From the NCBI GenBank assembly GCA_947000775.1, contig CAMQGK010000516.1, forward strand, positions 1 through 64,000: a stretch of 64,000 nt of DNA, read 5' to 3'. Each line of letters begins with the position of its first letter. The stretch's first letter is position 1. This document shows, one piece after another, positions 62,702-64,000 of this stretch. This DNA is from Pterois miles (lineage: Eukaryota; Chordata; Actinopteri; Perciformes; Scorpaenidae). The position numbers were made by a program, and so were the translations under genes. The notes beneath the pieces are model-generated. The model ran no database searches and was not told the DNA's origin. It worked only from the letters and a program-made list of their open reading frames with translations.

Positions 62702-62760
62702 CCTGTTCCCCCATTGTCAGCAGCATCGGGTCTCTTTGACCCGACGCAAATCCGCAGCCT
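62340..62760. repeat. Array of GGGTC-N5-GACCC palindromes, about 85-bp units
   Basis: Five copies of CATCGGGTC-N5-GACCCGA: palindromes at 62,352, 62,426, 62,511, 62,596 and 62,728. Successive spacings are 74, 85, 85 and 132 bp. Element 1 has only two at the matching place. A (CA)n at about 62,670-62,697 splits the last unit. Confidence 0.85.
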
Positions 62761-62819
62761 TTCCCCCACACACCTTACGTTGACCTCGTGGTCCTCCCCA
62801 AAAAAAAAAAAAAAAACGT

Positions 62820-63055
62820 GTGTGCAGTAGGATATTATAACTGTGCATGACATTTGGTGATTCAGGGGTTATATTATATGCAGGAGTTAAATTTTGTGTT
62901 TACGCCCATTTATTTATTTAGTTAGTATTTATTGTGTAATAATAGGAAGAAAGTAAGAAAACGCTTCATATAAGGCCAGGCAAGTATATTTGCATAGCAC
63001 ACTTTGTGTATAAGACAATTCAAAGTGCTTTACATAAAACATTAAAAGTCACACA
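62820..63055 (-). repeat. Right-end-like segment and LINE-like tail in element 2
   Basis: 62,820-62,905 mirrors 49,595-49,690 (TGCATGACATTTGGTGATTC). 62,960-63,055 mirrors 49,445-49,545 (CAATTCAAAGTGCTTTACAT). Both lie in the inverted order expected from element 1. Confidence 0.7.
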
Positions 63056-63069
63056 CACAGCCCGATCGT

Positions 63070-63615
63070 TTGCTTTCATTCAAGGAGAAGATATGTACCT
63101 GCTGTCTACAGCCTTATGAGCATGCATTGTCTGGTAGCGATGACAAAGAGGATTATGATGTAGACTATGAAAAAGTAGACCATGAACAACCTATCTTGAC
63201 GCAGAAAGAATGTGATATGAAGCATGGCAGTGTCAAACATGAGGGACTTGAACTAGGGACCGGTGAGAACGTTTTGGATAAAATCCACACTGAAGCTCGC
63301 ACAGACAGTGTGGATATCGAGGGTGTACATACGCAAAAGGTCACCTAAGCACATGAATGTCTCTCCGGTCGCGGAAGAGCCATTTGATCCTGATACCTTT
63401 CTCAACCTGTCACGGTCCATTACGTGGACAAGTGGATGCACTCTAGATGTTACCTCATCTACGCTGGGGGGGGGGGGGGTCAGCACAGGACTATGAGTAC
63501 ACAGTCGTTGATAGAAGCGCCGACGTACTTGGCTCTCACTCGGGATGACTCTGGAGACCGGGGAATTGTAATCACAACTGGGGTCATGCTCTGTGTATTG
63601 CAGATGTATTCCTAG
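63070..63615 (+). pseudogene. Unknown cargo ORF, longer copy with an in-frame stop
   Basis: Counterpart of 49,427-49,164. The first 53 residues match (ICTCCLQPYEHALSGSDD, acidic stretch, QKECDMKHG). Here 282 bp follow that are absent in element 1. The frame runs to a TAA at 63,346 and reopens to the shared LALTRDDS and VITTGVM tail ending at 63,615. The shared tail is in the same frame. The extra segment holds a long G run (about 63,466-63,478), a likely site of length error. Either element 1 has an in-frame deletion, or element 2 has an insertion or unspliced segment. GT and AG dinucleotides lie near the edges, but splicing there does not exactly give the element 1 sequence. Confidence 0.45.
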
Positions 63616-63683
63616 CCCACGTGTTTTAATGAATGAATGTTATGCGCTAAGACATAACAATTACACACATACGTAATGATATC

Positions 63684-63689
63684 TTTATT
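63684..63689 (-). terminator. Poly(A) signal for the 193-aa gene copy
   Basis: AATAAA on the minus strand, 91 bp past the stop codon of the copy below, matching 49,090-49,095. Confidence 0.55.
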
Positions 63690-63779
63690 GAATGCCAAGG
63701 TGGATACACGCATGTCACATTGACCGTGCATAGACAATTCTAGCATTTACAAGGTTTGTAGTTCCAATGAGCCCTCCGC

Positions 63780-64000
63780 TCAGAGTTTCAGCTCCTTGAT
63801 GAATCTATTCCATGCATCCTTTCGGTCCAGTATCTTCAGAATCATACCCATTACCACAGCGGCGTTATCGGCGTGCGCTTCCATTATGGCAGTGGTTAAG
63901 TCACCGGGGTCTACACTTCTGCTTGCATGAGTAGCTATGCGCCCGTACCCTTTGAAGACCGGCCACAGCAGCAGTATCTGCATGCGTTTATGTTCTGCAT
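63780..64000 (-). CDS. Copy of the 193-aa cargo protein, 5' part outside the window
   Basis: C-terminal 73 codons or so of the gene at 48,418-48,999, stop at 63,780. The protein end (GYGRIATHA, DAWNRFIKEL) is unchanged. One CGT-to-CAT difference near the window edge changes Arg to His. The start lies beyond 64,000. The near-identity argues that the two elements are recent relatives or that the gene is constrained. Confidence 0.65.
   Translation of the reverse strand, partial: AEHKRMQILLLWPVFKGYGRIATHASRSVDPGDLTTAIMEAHADNAAVVMGMILKILDRKDAWNRFIKELKL

Larger units (their letters stand above)
61224..64000 (+). mobile_element. piggyBac-type element 2, opposite orientation, runs off the window
   Basis: The satellite breaks at GCATTAA (TTAA 61,224-61,227) and is followed by CCCTTACGTTGTCCTCTGGG, the right-end sequence of element 1 read inward. 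From there the order mirrors 51,359 back to about 48,790: microsatellite, 102-aa ORF, minisatellite, GGGTC palindromes, right-end-like and LINE-like segments, then the convergent cargo genes. It differs from element 1 in minisatellite copy number, palindrome number and a 282-bp segment. The other end and any transposase lie outside the window. Confidence 0.88.

Overview
The window looks like nuclear DNA of a vertebrate, most likely a teleost fish. Evidence for this is a tRNA-derived SINE of a type common in fish genomes, a spliced piggyBac transposase with GT-AG intron ends, abundant (CA)n, (GA)n and (CTT)n microsatellites, and LINE-like 3' tails. There is no bacterial operon structure, no CRISPR array and no conventional host gene.

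Layout. (1) 1-38,199 and 51,360-61,223 are one 69-bp satellite on a single strand and in one phase. It has several unit classes, higher-order repeats of about 4.2-4.7 kb near 5.4-17.8 kb, a 416-bp duplication at 24.4 kb and a 758-bp duplication at 57.6 kb. Because 69 bp is 23 codons, two forward frames stay open for hundreds of codons. I treat these as by-products of the repeat unless translation is shown. A SINE interrupts the array at 28.2 kb. At 13.87-14.48 kb the sequence decays into poly-A in a way that suggests an assembly or consensus failure.

(2) 38,200-51,359 is a 13.15-kb piggyBac-type element. It sits at a TTAA in the satellite unit, with TTAA on both sides and imperfect terminal inverted repeats. 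It carries a two-exon transposase on the minus strand with the DDD residues visible, a very long acidic and Arg/Glu-rich N-terminal extension, and a C-terminal Cys-rich domain now in another frame. Upstream lie kilobases of minisatellite containing repeated consensus splice donors. On the far side is a compact, non-repetitive cargo segment (47.6-49.4 kb) with three small genes of unknown function, one of them with its own TATA box and poly(A) signal. Nearer the right end are a 127-bp minisatellite and a conserved 102-codon ORF. The ends are mosaic: right-end-like sequence occurs three times and left-end-like sequence twice, so nested or rearranged elements are likely.

(3) 61,224-64,000 is the start of a second element in the opposite orientation, again at a satellite TTAA. 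It repeats the 102-codon ORF, the minisatellite, an expanded array of GGGTC-N5-GACCC palindromes and the cargo genes, and runs off the window. The two elements face each other across 9.9 kb of satellite.

The main candidate for something new is this cargo-carrying piggyBac family. The known precedent for a piggyBac element carrying many extra genes in fish is Teratorn, a piggyBac-herpesvirus fusion described in medaka. Whether the cargo here is viral, host-derived or something else cannot be settled from the sequence alone.
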